Positions 43,697 to 55,182 of a DNA stretch of 64,000 nt are shown here, in pieces. Every line of letters begins with the position of its first letter. The stretch's first letter is position 1. Source of the stretch: Phytophthora colocasiae (Eukaryota; Oomycota; Peronosporomycetes; Peronosporales; Peronosporaceae). A program made the position numbers and the translations under genes. The notes beneath the pieces are model-generated. The model saw only the letters and a list, made by a program, of their open reading frames with translations, was not told the origin of the DNA and did no database searches. Where the stretch lies: positions 372,001 to 436,000 of the forward strand of contig JAGKQI010000054.1 of assembly GCA_018806915.1 (NCBI GenBank), in the 5' to 3' direction.

Positions 43697-44971
43697 TCAC
43701 CACTTTCCTCTTGAGTGCTTTTTAGACGTGGATCTCCTGATTACACTGTAAATACTTGCTGCTAAAGGTCCTGGATGTTCCATGACATCAATTCTCCACC
43801 CCCTGACGTTGTAATACAGAATATCATACGCCGTGTAGCACCGATTTCCAGTAAGATATGCCATCGCTTGTTGTTTGCTCCTTATCTTTAAAAGCGGAAA
43901 TTCCATACACAAGTAACTCTGGAAAATGCGAGTTTCGACCTTCACAAGGTACAAACGTCCCCTTTCACTTCTACTCCTGGATCGTAATATCTTAATGCTG
44001 CGACCAGAAGCAACTGAGAAATTGGTGCGTTCATTCCACCTGGAATACCATCCAACAGCTTTTCCGAGATAAACACATTCGACCGTGTTTTGATACCGGT
44101 TTCTTCGTTGAGATTTTGACTTTATCCCCTCTCCTGTGCCTCACGTAATTTTCTTCGGATGTGTCCACGTGTTGGTCATCAGTGGTGCTCGTTTCTGAAG
44201 TGTCGATCAAACCAGTTCCATATATCGCTAACTTCTTTTCCTTGAGCTGCAGACAACGTCTTAAGAATAAGAAAATCTCCCGATACAATGAACTGGTCTA
44301 CAAGTGTTCCAACGCGATCAGTAAGCGAGTTTCGTATTTTGATTCGCTTTAAGTAAGCTCGAAACACGGAAGCCTCTGATAAATTTTCTGAATGCACTTG
44401 TTCTGCACAAAATATTAACAGAGTGAAAATGGGTCAAAGGCAGAATCCGAATATTCCTACCACTGTTTTCTCAAGTGTCCAAATTCTGATTTCATAGATT
44501 TTCTCTTTCCACCTCGGAAGTGCTTCACGAAGAACAGATCGTCCAAAATTCGTAAACAACGCTTTCCAAGACTTTTGTTTTCGAGCTGAGAATACAGCAT
44601 CAGTATCCTCAGTGAACACCAGTTTTCTCCGACATTTTGGTTCAATTGCTTTACTGGAAAAATCGGCTTACTCACATTTGCTGCTTTGGCTTTTGCTTGA
44701 TCATGCATAAGGAATAGATTGTGCTTTTAGCAGTAAACATGCGCCAAATGGTTAGAACCTCAACTGCCGCCGACCAATAAACATCCACGTGAAAAGCTTT
44801 CAGCACCTTCTTCCATCTATGAAAGCCGAAAGAAAGCACGAATCGATGTCTGCAATGTTCTTTCGCTAAATTCTGCACATATTGGCGAATCAACACGTTC
44901 TTCTTCTCTGTAGCGACCGTAGAATCTGGCTTTATCCGTTTGGAACAAGCCTCGTCATAGACATTGAACAC
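43697..44971 (-). other. Unidentified minus-strand open frames inside hAT-2
   Basis: A chain of 60-100-codon frames: about 43697-43954, 44031-44397 and 44434-44971. They carry a protein-like composition (ENYVRHRRGDKVKISTKK; VLSFGFHRWKKVLKAFHVDV) but no motif I know. They are more AT-rich than the host genes. They could be a second hAT protein, captured host DNA, or a further insertion without recognised ends. Stops between them mean that no intact product is likely. Confidence 0.35.
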
Positions 44972-45638
44972 GGCTACAACAGTAAAGCAGAGCTTGTCAG
45001 TCTAGAATCAAATAAATAAATCGATCCTCAATTCACGAAGGCTCAATAAGTCTCCAGAGACCATACTTACGTCAGTTGAACCCGGTTAAACGGCTTGGGG
45101 TCGTGGACAAGAACAATGGCCAACAAAAGATCAAAATTAACTCTTGTTTAGGTGAAGTAGCTGCCCGCCACGTCCCTAGCTGCAAGGACACTTCGTCGAC
45201 TCTTGTGAAAGCTACAGATGTAAGACGTCGCGTACTTGACCTCCGTCTGCCGACGAATTTGCGATGAACGGGGCGCAGAGCAGCAACTCGCACATTATAT
45301 ATATATTGATATCCACTTTTAATAAGGAATTAGGAGATCAAAAATACAGCTCCTAATTCGCTAAAGGCAGGGCATTTTTATATCCAATGGGCGCTGACAT
45401 GGAAACTCTATAATTTAATTCTAAGTCACAAAAGCGTTGGCATTTATGATTTGTTTGAAGAAGTAACCTGTATAAAACATTAACCGGTTTGAACCGGATC
45501 AAACCGGATAATCTGGTTTCAAATCCGGTTTTCAACCGGTTGTGTGAAAAAGGGCAAACCGATATCCGGTTGTAACCGGTTTACATTCTCTATGTGTCAC
45601 ACACCAACGAGAAACATTCGTGTAACATCCCCGTTACA

Positions 45639-46172
45639 CAACACGTGAGGCGTCTAAGCACGTTCGTCTGGACCTATTGACGAAGGAAGAGCACGACATT
45701 ATCATCGCATAAGGCTTCTACGCTACAGGCATTCCTTTTCGCTGTGTCGAGAACCCGATATTCCAGCGCATGTTTCGCACAGAAACTTCCGTCGCGAAAG
45801 GAGCTTGCAACTGCGCTGCTGGATGCCACGTATGCAAGGCATCGTGCCCGCGTCATTGACTCTCTCAAACGCTATCCGCATTTTGGATTGGTTAGTGACG
45901 GATGGTCGAATGTAAATAACGACAGCGTCGTCAATTTTGTACTGGCAAGGCCCGACATGAAGCCTGTATTTTGGACGTCGATTGTAACGGAAGATAAGTC
46001 TCACACCGGCGAATACTTGATTGGAAGCGTGATTTCTGAGATTGAGGCAGAGGTCGGAGAGAACGTAATTGCGTCCGTGGTCACTGACAATGCATCCAAC
46101 ATGCAATGCGCCTGGGACTGGCTTCGGCGTGATCATCTGACGTCATCCGCTTCCGTAGATTGTAGCGTTTGA
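45639..46172 (+). pseudogene. hAT-1 transposase, central piece
   Basis: It resumes after the LTR with VRLDLLTKEEHDIIIA, a stop, then FYATGIPFRCVENPIFQRMF, and after one frameshift (about 45780) ALLDATYARHRARV. FGLVSDGWSNVNND (DUF659 signature) and VTDNASNMQCAWDWL follow; both are diagnostic of hAT transposases. The C-terminal dimerisation domain is absent; the frame ends in a short tandem repeat. It is non-functional. Confidence 0.8.
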
Positions 46173-46210
46173 GCTTTGGCAATTCCGAGTTTGAGCTTTG
46201 GCAATTCCGA
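46167..46210. repeat. 22-bp tandem duplication
   Basis: GTTTGAGCTTTGGCAATTCCGA occurs twice head to tail (46167-46188 and 46189-46210) right after the hAT-1 transposase fragment, in the hAT-1 right arm. Confidence 0.9.
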
Positions 46211-46408
46211 GTTCTTGAACTGCACCATATTCGTATACACAATTCTTTATACACATCCATAAAACAACGGTGGGAGGGTTTTAATTCCTTGTGGATCTGA
46301 AGTACCACTTTGGACAAAAAATGGCGAATCCAGGACAAAAGTGGCGACGCCTGGACAAAAGGGGCTATCCTGGATTTGTCCTAGATACCGCCCAACACTA
46401 GTCTTCAC

Positions 46409-47944
46409 CCTCAAGCTGTGCAATTGCCGCTTGATTGTCAACGTGCAGCACTACCGTCGACTGTACCGTAATCTTGATCTACTTCAAAGTCTTAATAATA
46501 CTGAACATTTTAGCTGTAACTTATGATGCGAATTCTGACTCCATAGTCGAGAGTGCAACACAGGCTTGTTTCTTACAGATCCATGAGACTGCGGCACCGG
46601 CCACCAAAATGACGCCACCACTAACAGACTTCCTGTCTCGCTTATCTGCGGCGTAGACAGCGTCGCTGTACGCTTCAACGAAAACGCCATTTGTAAGAGC
46701 CGCGCTATCCTTTGTTTCCAGCACGAGCGTCATCTCCTTGGTGCCTTTTAAGTATTTAGCGATTCGTTTTGCCAGTCTCCAGTCTGATTCACGAGGAGCA
46801 TGCGCGTTCCTTGTCGCTCGATGCACGGCGAACGAAATGTCAGGTCTCGTGCACCTCGAGATCCACAACAGACTACCCACCAGCGACTGAAATGTCTGCA
46901 CCGTCGGGTGCGCTAGTGCTCCTGCTCCGTCACTTGGCAGAACCTCTCCTGGTTCTTCTCCATCTTGATCACCTCCGATTGGAGTGCGCACCGTCGCAGC
47001 CTTATCGAACTGGAATTTTTCGAGCATTTCTTCTATCACCTGCTTCTGGTTAAGCGTCCAGCCGTTGTTCTCATCATAGTCAAATCCGACTCCGAGAAAC
47101 TTGGAGACAACTCCGAGATCTTTTAGATCTACGACTTGCATTTTAGTGAAGAATTTGTCTACTTTCTCCACACTTGTTGTCGTAACCAGGATATCATCCA
47201 CGTGAATTCCCACGAGTGTCTTGTTCTCTTGATGTGCAAACAGCTGCCCGAATAGCACTGCATAAAACCCAGTGACACCAGAATTGAATGAAGAAGATGA
47301 TTACACAGTCTGCCCGACCGCTTGAGTCCGTACAACCCTTTCTCGAGAATTAACGCCAGTTCTTCCTTACGGTTCACGCCTAGTGATTGGAGCAGCTCGT
47401 CCGGGATTTCCATGTCTTCAGGAATATAGAGAAGAATGACCAGGTCTGCTTCCTTCTTCGCCTTCACGTACGCACTTGGTACGTCTCCATGACGAGCAGG
47501 AACATTCCATATTCTTGACACTAATAGGATGATTCTGCTCGACACTAATTCCAACACTGCAGAAAATGTATACGTGTAGTCGAAGCCGTATACTTGTTCA
47601 TCACCTCGAGCTACCAGTCGAGCTTTGGAGCGCTCTATGGTACCATCGGCGTGTGTCTTCACTTTAAACACCCACTTGCTGTGTAGGAGTTTAGCACCTT
47701 TAGGTTTCTCCACAACTCGCCACGTCCCGTTCTCCTCTAGAGCGTTTATCTCCTCCTCAATGGCTCGTTTCCACTGCTCAGCTCGTGGATCTCGCATTGC
47801 TTCTCGATAATTCCTTGGGTCCTTGAGTACCACGACGTTGATTCTCCCAAGTGGCACGTGCTTTGCTCCCATGTTGCGTGTTTTCATGCAAGTAGCCTTC
47901 TCGTCGTAGGGTGGCAGTTGATCTTCGGTTTCAGCTTCGTCCAT
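46409..47944 (-). pseudogene. Copia-1 reverse transcriptase and RNase H, 5' part
   Basis: Two frames overlap (47944-47159 and 47258-46521) with a frameshift near 47270. Landmarks: WKRAIEEEINALEENGTW, LLHSKWVFKVKTHADG and ARHGDVPSAYVKA. The polymerase site reads HVDDILVT instead of the usual YVDD. RNase H follows with SLLWISRCTRPDISFAVHR and STMESEFAS. After 46521 it is more decayed but continues to the hAT-1 target site. Confidence 0.9.
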
Positions 47945-48162
47945 CCCTGATGAGCCTCTCTCCCAGCATTTTTCTTCACTTTCTTCGACTTCATTTTTCG
48001 CTGAGCCTTCTTTGGTTCAACTGGGAACTTGTTGTTCTTGCCCAATTTTGCCTCTGGAGTCTTTCATTCCTCTACTGGCTCCGCTGACTCCTTCCGCTTC
48101 TCAGCTTGCTCATGGTCTTGCACTGCCCTTCTTAGATCGGGGTCCTCTAGTTCCAACTGCTT

Positions 48163-49357
48163 CTACATCTGTGAGTTCTGTTTTGCGCCCAAGGTCTCGA
48201 CATTCCTAATGTGCTGTGTGGTGATTACGATCCGATCTTTTGGCAAGTACACCTTAAAGCCCTTGGTCTCGTCGTTTTTTTCTACGATCACGCCGACTTG
48301 CACTCTCGGCTTCCACGCCTTTTTGCCAGGATTTCTGTACACAGTGCATGAGCTTTCAAATGAGGCGAGGTCGGCCGAGTTCGGTACATTTCCAGTCAAG
48401 ACATCGATCGGCGACGTATTCTTGACGTTTGCACTGCATGCACTCCGGTCCAGCACGTACGCCGCGTATTCTACAGCGTCTCCCCAGAAGTAGAGAGGTA
48501 ATCCACTAGCGAACAACATGCACCTCGCCATATTGAGAATGGTCCTGTGCATCCTCTCCGCTTTTTCATTTGAAGCCTGGTTCTATCGTTCGCTGATCTG
48601 TCTTCGTACCCCAGTAACCTTGCAGAAGGGATCTACGTTTACATACCCCTTCCCTCCGTCCGTGCGAAGGACATGAATCCTGCAGTTGAATCTCCGCTCG
48701 AAATACGTCAGGACTGCTCGAAATTCTTCGTGGCTTGAACCTTGTCTTTTGCCACGAATACTTAGACGTAGTTTGTTGAATAGTCGACGAAATTGATCAT
48801 GTACCTGTTGCCTCAGCGATCCTTGGGTGTCATTGGGCCCTTTATGTCGCTTCCTACCACCCCACCTATCTTGTCAATGGGGGCATTGGCTCCAGTGTCT
48901 CTCTTAGACTGGTTGTTCTTGCTTTGCTTCGCTTGAGCACACGTAAAACAGTTCGGCCTCTCTCTGGACATCAGCTTAATACCAGATCGAACGTGTCAGC
49001 CATCCGTTAGACCGTGTCGTACGCGAGATGTCCGAGTCTTTCATGAAGGTCAAGAAGTGTTGTTTCCGTGACGTCTTCTTCCCTCGCGTCGCCTGCATCG
49101 GTCAGTGCGTTTTGTAATGCATTTGCACGCTTAACTCTAGATGTAACGGCAACAGCATCGATCACCAGCATCTTGTTCTTCCTGTACACTTCAAAGACTC
49201 GCAAACCACTGCTTTCTTGCACCGTGTAACTCTTTCCGCCAATTCGCGCTAGGAATACACCCTTCTCTTCAAGCCTGCCGTAACTAATGATGTTGTCAGA
49301 TAAATGCTTCCCATAGTATACATCCGTCAAGTCGATATCCACTTCGTTGCCGTCCAC
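48163..49357 (-). pseudogene. Copia-1 integrase
   Basis: The pre-integrase part (VYYGKHLSDNIISYGRL; LHERLGHLAYDTV, the His of the zinc-binding HHCC) is followed by CFTCAQAKQ, then the integrase core with Asp in GSDIKG, Asp in LRTDGG and Glu in ASNEKAERMHRT. Several stops lie between 48560 and 49005. It ends near VITTQHIRNV. It is non-functional. Confidence 0.85.
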
Positions 49358-49399
49358 TATTGTCTTGAGCGTAACAGTTCCTTTCTTAGTGACTCGGAT

Positions 49400-51326
49400 G
49401 GGAGAATGGAATGCAACCAGAAAATACCACCTGCATCAGACATAATGTCCTGCAAATGCAGGACCACGTGCAGGACACTTTACATGAGTTCTGAACCGAG
49501 TGCAGGACATAAGACACATGATGCGATGCAGGACATTTTGTAGGATGCTTCCTTGAGTAGGTCATTTTGTAGGATGCATTAACAGCACATACACGCCACT
49601 GAAGAAATTAAACACAGAAGTGTATTGAAGCGGAGCCTCTTATCTCAAGAAGAACGCCTTACTTTTTTGCTTTACGACGTTTTGGCGTTCTAAACGCCAG
49701 ATATCCAGCAGGGACTGACAGCGTAACCGGGTCTGCATGAGGTGGAGGTGGCCGGCGGTGCATGGCGATGTCATCCATTTGCTGAAGAAAACGTTCTTGG
49801 CTCTCTCTACAAATACCACCAGGGTTGGATGTGAGCCAAACGCTTCCTTAGCTTGGCAATTGTAGCTTTCGATCGGGTTGTTCGTGCGATTTTGCATAGC
49901 AATTTCTTTTTCAATGTAGGATTTCACATTCCAGAAGGTAGGCAGGAACATGGTCATCCATGTCCGAGTAAAGTAATCCCAGAACTGTGTCCACAACTGC
50001 GCGCATCCCTTTGTAGACATCAACGACATCGCATACGGGATACCTTTGGTACGGATTTCGTCTGGTGGGATAATAGTCAGGACGTCTAGCACACCCGGAC
50101 CCATTGCTTCTAATATCTGATTGGCTGAAAATCGGAGATCCACCAATGTTCGTCGAATAGCTTGCTTCCAGTGAAATAAACAGCCAATCACATCAATCCC
50201 TGGAAATTGGTCCCGAACGCCCTTAATTAGAGCAGCCTCAAAATCACAGCTTATACTGGCAGGTTTCATTTTCATCTTACCAAGCACACAAACCCAGTGC
50301 AGCGCATGCCAGTAACTCCACTCATCTTTGCCTCCAATAAAATCGTCAACACCGGAATGTACACGTCGTAAGCGGGGTCATGCGCCATGATGACCAGAGT
50401 ATGCTGAAAAGGCCTGAGCATGATACTGTACGTAGCATCGATAAGCAGAGGCGCGCCAGTATACATCAGTAGACGAATCAAATCCGGATGACCCATGCCC
50501 AAGATGCGCTGTCGTTTACCGAAATTGTCGTAGAAAAGGTTGAACTGCACAAAGGAACGATCGTCCGATTCAGACACGGTCACCACCGGAAGGGCTTCGA
50601 TTTGGCGGTATACATCGCCGCCTCCGGCCTGTCTCCTCGTGTAGTTGATGAAATTGATTGCTTAGTTCCTAACCAACACTTTTACGGCTTGGCCCGGGTA
50701 CTTAGCGGATAACTTACGGGTGACCCGATCCCAAATCCGACCAGGGAGGATCCCCGGCGAGCTTATCGCCTCTGTCTCGAGGATTGCCCTCATCTCTTCG
50801 CCGCATTCACGCACAGTAACGCTTGGTTGAGCTCTGCAGCTGTACTCACCGGTTTCTCGCACATCGCTTCCGCCGCCGTCGATGATCTTGACGTTCAGCT
50901 TGCCCTTGCAGCCAGTGGAGCGATAGGTAGAACACTGGTAGTAGGTTGTTGGACCGCGTTTCGTGTTGACTATGTATTTGTGGCCGTTGAAATTCATACT
51001 TGCCGTAGAAGAAATGGAGTTCATTGCCATAAGGGCGCTGCAATTCAACATTACTGGTGGCTAAAGGAGCATTAGCACATCCATGTTTTCTCTTGGTAAT
51101 GGATGGTTACCAGCGGTTGCACTTCTCAATCGCACATAGTAAAAACGTAAGTGTAGGCCGAAGTAACCCCATTAATAGCCAAGTAACATATTATTAAAAC
51201 GTAATGAATTGTTGTAATTTTACCGATTTACCTACCAAATGGAGGACTGTTCGCAGGACTTTATCCAGAATTGTGCAGTACCATTTTTCTGGTGCAGGTC
51301 CGATTTTCTGGTTGCATTAAATTATC
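49400..51326. mobile_element. MULE-1 (Mutator-like), TSD TGACTCGGAT
   Basis: A 10-bp direct repeat TGACTCGGAT flanks it (49390-49399 and 51327-51336). The ends share AATGCAACCAGAAAAT...ACCTGCA as inverted repeats within the first 45 bp of each side. The left arm has repeated GCAGGACA motifs (49440-49540). Length 1,927 bp. With the insertion disregarded, Copia-1 protease reads directly into the pre-integrase region (RVTKKGTVTLKTIV). Confidence 0.92.
49640..51051 (-). pseudogene. MULE-1 transposase
   Basis: The N-terminus has a FLYWCH-type zinc finger (FNGHKYIVNTKRGPTTYYQC, then STGCKGKL). The middle has the MULE core: LIDATYSIMLRPFQHTL, then EWSYWHALHW in a shifted frame. CDFEAALIKGVRDQFP, GCLFHWKQAIRR and NRTNNPIESYNCQ follow, all typical of MULE DDE proteins. 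Lesions: an in-frame TAA near 50667 and a one-base frameshift near 50320. Otherwise it is complete, so the insertion is fairly recent. Confidence 0.88.
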
Positions 51327-51336
51327 TGACTCGGAT

Positions 51337-51708
51337 CGTGTTGCCGTCAGCGACACTGTAACTCTCATCACAATCAACTGCATTGACCAGCGTGTCCTCA
51401 TTTCTCACGAGATGTACGCTGGACCCACTGTCCAAGATCCACGTGCAGTCGTTCTTGTTTGTGCTAGTGCCGGTAAGAGTAACCTTTGCCGAGGCCTTTC
51501 CTTCATTTCCATCTTTCTCCTTCTCAGGACAATCTAGGATCAAGTGTCCAGCCTCTCCACAGCTGAAGCACTTGCGAGTGTCTTTGTCGCCGACACGTGC
51601 GACCTGACCTCGTCCTCCCTGGTCACCGCGATCACCGGCCACCACACCCTCAGTTGCTCCTTCCACTTTGGCCTCGACCAGGTTAGTCTCTTGCCATGTT
51701 CGCCTCAT
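51337..51708 (-). pseudogene. Copia-1 zinc knuckle and protease start
   Basis: CFSCGEAGHLILDC is a CCHC zinc knuckle of Gag. WILDSGSSVHLV is the aspartic protease active site of Copia (DSGSS). The frame ends where MULE-1 was inserted. Confidence 0.9.
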
Positions 51709-51777
51709 ACTCGACGGCGAACGCCACTAACTCTGTGGCCTACTGCAGGTGGCCAACACGCTGCGAATGAAGCTGCG

Positions 51778-52395
51778 TCAACAGTGCGCTCTGTAAGTAC
51801 GGCGGTGCTGACTTACATAAGCTTTGGAACACATGTAGATTGGAGCACCTGAGCGTTCGGCCACGTACGTCAAGTACTGGTAGTGCTCGGCCCACGTCCT
51901 CATCTTGGATGTTTCTGCTGTCATCAGCTGTAGACCCTTAGTGGCCGTAATCGTCGACATATACGGCACCAACAATCTGTTCATCACGTGCTCTAACATT
52001 AGCATCTCCATTGTCCAGAGCGGAACCATTCTCTCAAAGTACACCAACGCGGTGTCACCGAGTTTACCATTGAGAGCGAGGATTCCTCCGGCCAATCACC
52101 TCCGCTCAATTGCTGCGCTGCAGCGAGTCTCTGTAGAAACCTTAAGCCCCATGTCTTAAAGTCCGCTCCAAGGCCTTCATAGATCTCTTTACCTGTAAAC
52201 TTTGCGAAACCTGGCTAGTCTAGATCCCGCGGCTTCGGGATCTTCAACCCGAATTCGTGTGGCGGTACGAATTGCTCCGTCTGTGCCCGTGCATTTTCAT
52301 GTTCCTTTGGTGCGTGTTGCACCGTGGCTAAACCTGGCCCGCGCCTCAGCAGTTGAGCTCCCGTACTTGGCAAGATATTTCCCTTCGTAAGCCAT
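51778..52395 (-). pseudogene. Copia-1 gag, decayed
   Basis: The open part (52095-51778) reads GKLGDTALVYFERMVPLWTM and AEHYQYLTYVAER, resembling the UBN2-type Gag of Copia. Upstream to MAYEGKYLAKYG (52395) it has several stops. Expected PBS and 5' LTR just past 52.4 kb were not recognised. Confidence 0.55.
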
Positions 52396-53549
52396 TAGTT
52401 GCTCGCGACCGCAAATCGACAACTGGGACCCGTTAGCTGGTCACGTGACAACACCATCGACGCTCTGCGTTAACGGGGCTAAGCGCAGCAGGTATACCGT
52501 AGGATACTGCGTCGTTGCAGTTCGTGATTGTGCCCACTAACAGGGATATATTGGTGTCATACAAAAGCAAAATGGTTGCGCTGGTTGCGCAGTTGATTTG
52601 CGACCCCTTCTGTCCATCTCAACGCTAGTATGATCGATCGTTAGAAACTTAAATCTCTTGTATTAACCCCTCAACATTCACGCGATTTTCGCCGTCATGT
52701 AGATGACCAAGGGTGTTTTTAAATACTACCTGTTAAAGCAGAGCTACACTCCGCGACAGGATGGATCGGCCACCTGTGTCGGTGGCCATAACACGGTCAA
52801 TTTTAGGAGTTATGGTCTGCTATTTAGATATGTTTTACATCTATTTCAGTGTAAAGCGGTGTTTGTGCTAACGAGCTGAATATTGGAGTTCATTGCGTGG
52901 CTACCATACAGAGGAGTACTTTTGGCACTGCGACAGGTTAAAGCGGCCACCCAAGACTATACAAAAACAAGCATTGCGTTTCAAAATGATTATATCAGTA
53001 GTGAGTCCTGTTTCCTTTTTATCAGCTACTACTACGCATCGACGCGGCATCGGCGGGATGAGGGACTTAAGTACTCCAGGCAGATGTCGTTCTAAAACAC
53101 ATCCGTTCAAAGATGCATACAAAAAATGGATGAGTAGTACACGAGGATCGGTTGTCGACGAAGATCACGTTCCGAAACTTTCCAGCAATCTACTGCAGCA
53201 GCAGGAGATAAACCGCACTGGAATGCGATCCCACCACATGATCGTTGTAATACGAGGTGTATGTGTGCGCGGAGTGTACGCTTGACATTTATATGTTCCT
53301 CTAAACTACGCTGCCCTTTTCTGAAATTCCGCACCGGATCGAAGAGCACAGACCAAACCGTCACACGGCGTTTTCCAGGCATGTTGTCAAATACGATGTC
53401 GCTTTTAGCGGACACTACAACATGCACCACAACAGGTTGCATGTCACTCATGAGCAGGTCGATCATTTATTAGGACCTTGCTTTTTGGTGAGATATCGTG
53501 AACAATAGCTAAATAGAAACTAATCATCTGTATTGTTATGAACTACACT
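52396..53549. other. No recognised feature; short open frames
   Basis: Plus-strand frame 52893-53285 (130 codons) and minus-strand frame 53107-53466 (119 codons) overlap. Neither has a motif I recognise. The 5' end of Copia-1 and another decayed element probably lie here. Confidence 0.4.
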
Positions 53550-54300
53550 CAGATCAAGGGACCCCGGCTATATTTGGTCCTCCGTGACTCTTCCGGCTCA
53601 GAGCCGCCATCTTCTTATTCATCCTTGTCTTCTTCGTCGTCACTGTCTGCGCTAGGGCGGTGCCGCTTTTTTCCGAGGTCGCACATCTAGATGTCTCAGT
53701 GCGGCCGCTCGCTTCCGTTCTTCCACTTGGGTGTCGGATTTGGAAGTAGGTAAGTGTGTTCCTGAGATAATGGTTTGGCCACTCGCGGTCACACATATGA
53801 ACGCTCGCCATGCAGCACACTGTTAGTTCCCTTACAACAACCATCACATTGGGGTACTTACAATTTTGCTCTTTGCTGCAGCTGGTGCAGCGCTCGAAGA
53901 CTATCCGCTTCCGTAGAGATCACGCCTTACACTGGTGCTGAGGACGCTTGCGATGTTGCCGAAGTTCCCAATACTGAAACAGAGCGAGCTTGTACTCACT
54001 GGACACTGCACCCGGTTTCTGGGTGTGTGTTGGTGGCCGGGGGAGAGCGTCACATCGGCGAAGTCTCAGGCGGTCAGCTCCGCTTCTGTGCTTGGAGGTG
54101 GCGACGGGACAGAGCGTGATTAGCTGGTGCCTCGTTGCATTGCTGGTGTGCCTCTCTGACCTCTATGTACGGGTTCATTATGGCCATATCCACGAGACCT
54201 AAGAAGAAGATCTTACAGTACTTGTTGAAAACCACATAAACTGCAACTAGTATGAAGCTGGTAGTGAATATCGACCCGTCCATCCAGCGATGGTAGTACC
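53550..54300 (-). pseudogene. piggyBac-like (DDE_Tnp_1_7) transposase C-terminal relic
   Basis: The minus strand reads FNKYCKIFFLGLVDMAIMNPYIEVREAH and APANHALSRRHLQAQ in two steps. The pattern FLGLVDMAxxNxYIxxREA is common in the C-terminal part of Phytophthora piggyBac-like transposases. It then decays through stops to an acidic run near 53600-53640. The N-terminal catalytic part is missing. Confidence 0.5.
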
Positions 54301-54324
54301 GCATCGTGGATAGGCAAGAGACGA

Positions 54325-54680
54325 CGACTTTATTCCTGCTAATGGGATTGATTCCCATGCCTCAAAGAGCGCAGCAGTTAAATCTGCTACGCTCTCAAAC
54401 TGCTTTCCATTATTGTAGACTCTTCTACTCATTATAGACCACAGATTCTCTATAGGGTTACTTGCTCCTAAAAAAACTCCTTGATGCGTTTGAAGGCATG
54501 GATGCTTGCGTTGTCCTGCTGGTAGATATAGTCCGTGCCATAATTTTGGTGCGCGAAGGGGGGAAAAACTCCTTCGGATGTCCTTCCGATTCTCACAGGA
54601 GCGTTTTGGGAGTCGAACGTTCTCCGGTAGACACAAGTGTTCACCGGAGAATTCTGAAAGTCAAAGAGAGATATTAATAC
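54325..54680 (-). pseudogene. Tc1/mariner transposase C-terminal relic
   Basis: Two frames on the minus strand: YIYQQDNASIHAFKRIKEF (second Asp of the DDE3 site in QDNA) and, after a deletion/frameshift, SNPIENLWSIMSRRVYNN (Glu in IENLW), then LTAALFEAWESIP. These are hallmark Tc1/mariner motifs. The N-terminal third is not present. Confidence 0.75.
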
Positions 54681-54694
54681 AATGGGAGGTCCTG

Positions 54695-55087
54695 TTACTA
54701 GACTTCCAAGATAATACAGAGTTCCGATACACAAATATGTAGCCGCTCTTATTCTTTCCTGGCCCTTGAGCGGTGGGCTAGTACTCCAGGTCAACTAGGG
54801 AATGTCTACCGGACACCTGGTCCGTCTGGTATCCCCGTAACTTTCGCTCACCACCCTCTAATATATATAGAGAAAAAATCAATACACAATCGGTTATATA
54901 CAATATTCTACCGAGCGTCCTGAGAGCGGCTGTCTAGCTCCTAGAACCTGTACAAACGTACAATATGAAATGGGCTACCGCTTGATACAAGACAAAGGGC
55001 TAATTAGGATATGGGATAGGTGGGTCCTCTCAGGTCTCTGCGTTACGCTGATCTCCACCTAAAGGACTTGAAAGGTGAGAGACCACA
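54695..55087 (-). repeat. LTR-like repeat B, copy 1 (carries the empty site)
   Basis: It starts TGTGGTCTCTCACC at 55087. It is an inverted copy of 58572-59295, with long shared blocks such as GCGGTAGCCCATTTCATATTG and TAGTTGACCTGGAGTA. At about 54755-54765 it reads GGGCCAGGAAAGAATAAG without the 313-bp solo LTR present in copy 2, so it shows the pre-insertion state. It ends near a Tc1/mariner relic. Confidence 0.65.
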
Positions 55088-55182
55088 CAACGCCAAGCCT
55101 TGCTGTGGCCTTACACTTCCGAAGAACCGACGAATCGACCGTGTGGTTATAACGGAAATTGAACTCTGGTTGGTATGCATTT

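Larger units (their letters stand above)
40849..45592. mobile_element. hAT-2 transposon, TSD TGTGTCAC
   Basis: Target duplication TGTGTCAC at 40841-40848 and 45593-45600. Terminal inverted repeats TAGAGAATGTAAA (13 bp, perfect). Both subterminal regions are dense in AACCGGTT/ACCGGT motifs (40880-40980 and 45480-45585), typical of transposase-binding arrays in hAT elements. Length 4,744 bp. It carries a decayed plus-strand transposase and unidentified minus-strand frames. Confidence 0.92.
40497..45638 (+). repeat. LTR-A copy 1, split by hAT-2
   Basis: The left part (40497-40848) and right part (45601-45638) flank hAT-2. Both match the solo LTR at 58901-59213: CACAGAGGAAG near the start, CCCTAACACTAAC/GGACACTAAC in the middle, GTGTAACATCCCCGTTACA at the end. 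It begins TGTG and ends TTACA. A clear 5-bp target duplication is not visible (GTAGG left, CAACA right). It also holds a 24-bp direct repeat (40773-40796 and 40813-40836). Confidence 0.65.
39913..46400. mobile_element. hAT-1 transposon, TSD GTCTTCAC
   Basis: An 8-bp target duplication GTCTTCAC lies at 39905-39912 and 46401-46408. Terminal inverted repeats are TAGTGGTGGGC (left) and TAGTGTTGGGC (right, reverse complement), 10 of 11 matching. Subterminal copies of CCTGGATTTGTCCT and CTGGACAAAAG occur at both ends. Inside are the two pieces of a plus-strand hAT transposase and a younger LTR with hAT-2 in it. The 6.5-kb span is therefore mostly later insertion. Confidence 0.9.
39704..52395 (-). 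mobile_element. Copia-1 retrotransposon, degenerate, interrupted by hAT-1 and MULE-1
   Basis: The minus-strand order is gag, zinc knuckle and protease, integrase, reverse transcriptase, RNase H, 3' LTR: the Ty1/copia order. Gag may begin at MAYEGKYLAKYG (52395) and has several stops. MULE-1 splits it between protease and integrase; hAT-1 splits it in RNase H. In both cases the Copia text resumes in the same frame once the insertion and one target duplication are disregarded. It is inactive. Copia-2 at the right end is a close relative and serves as an uninterrupted reference. Confidence 0.9.
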
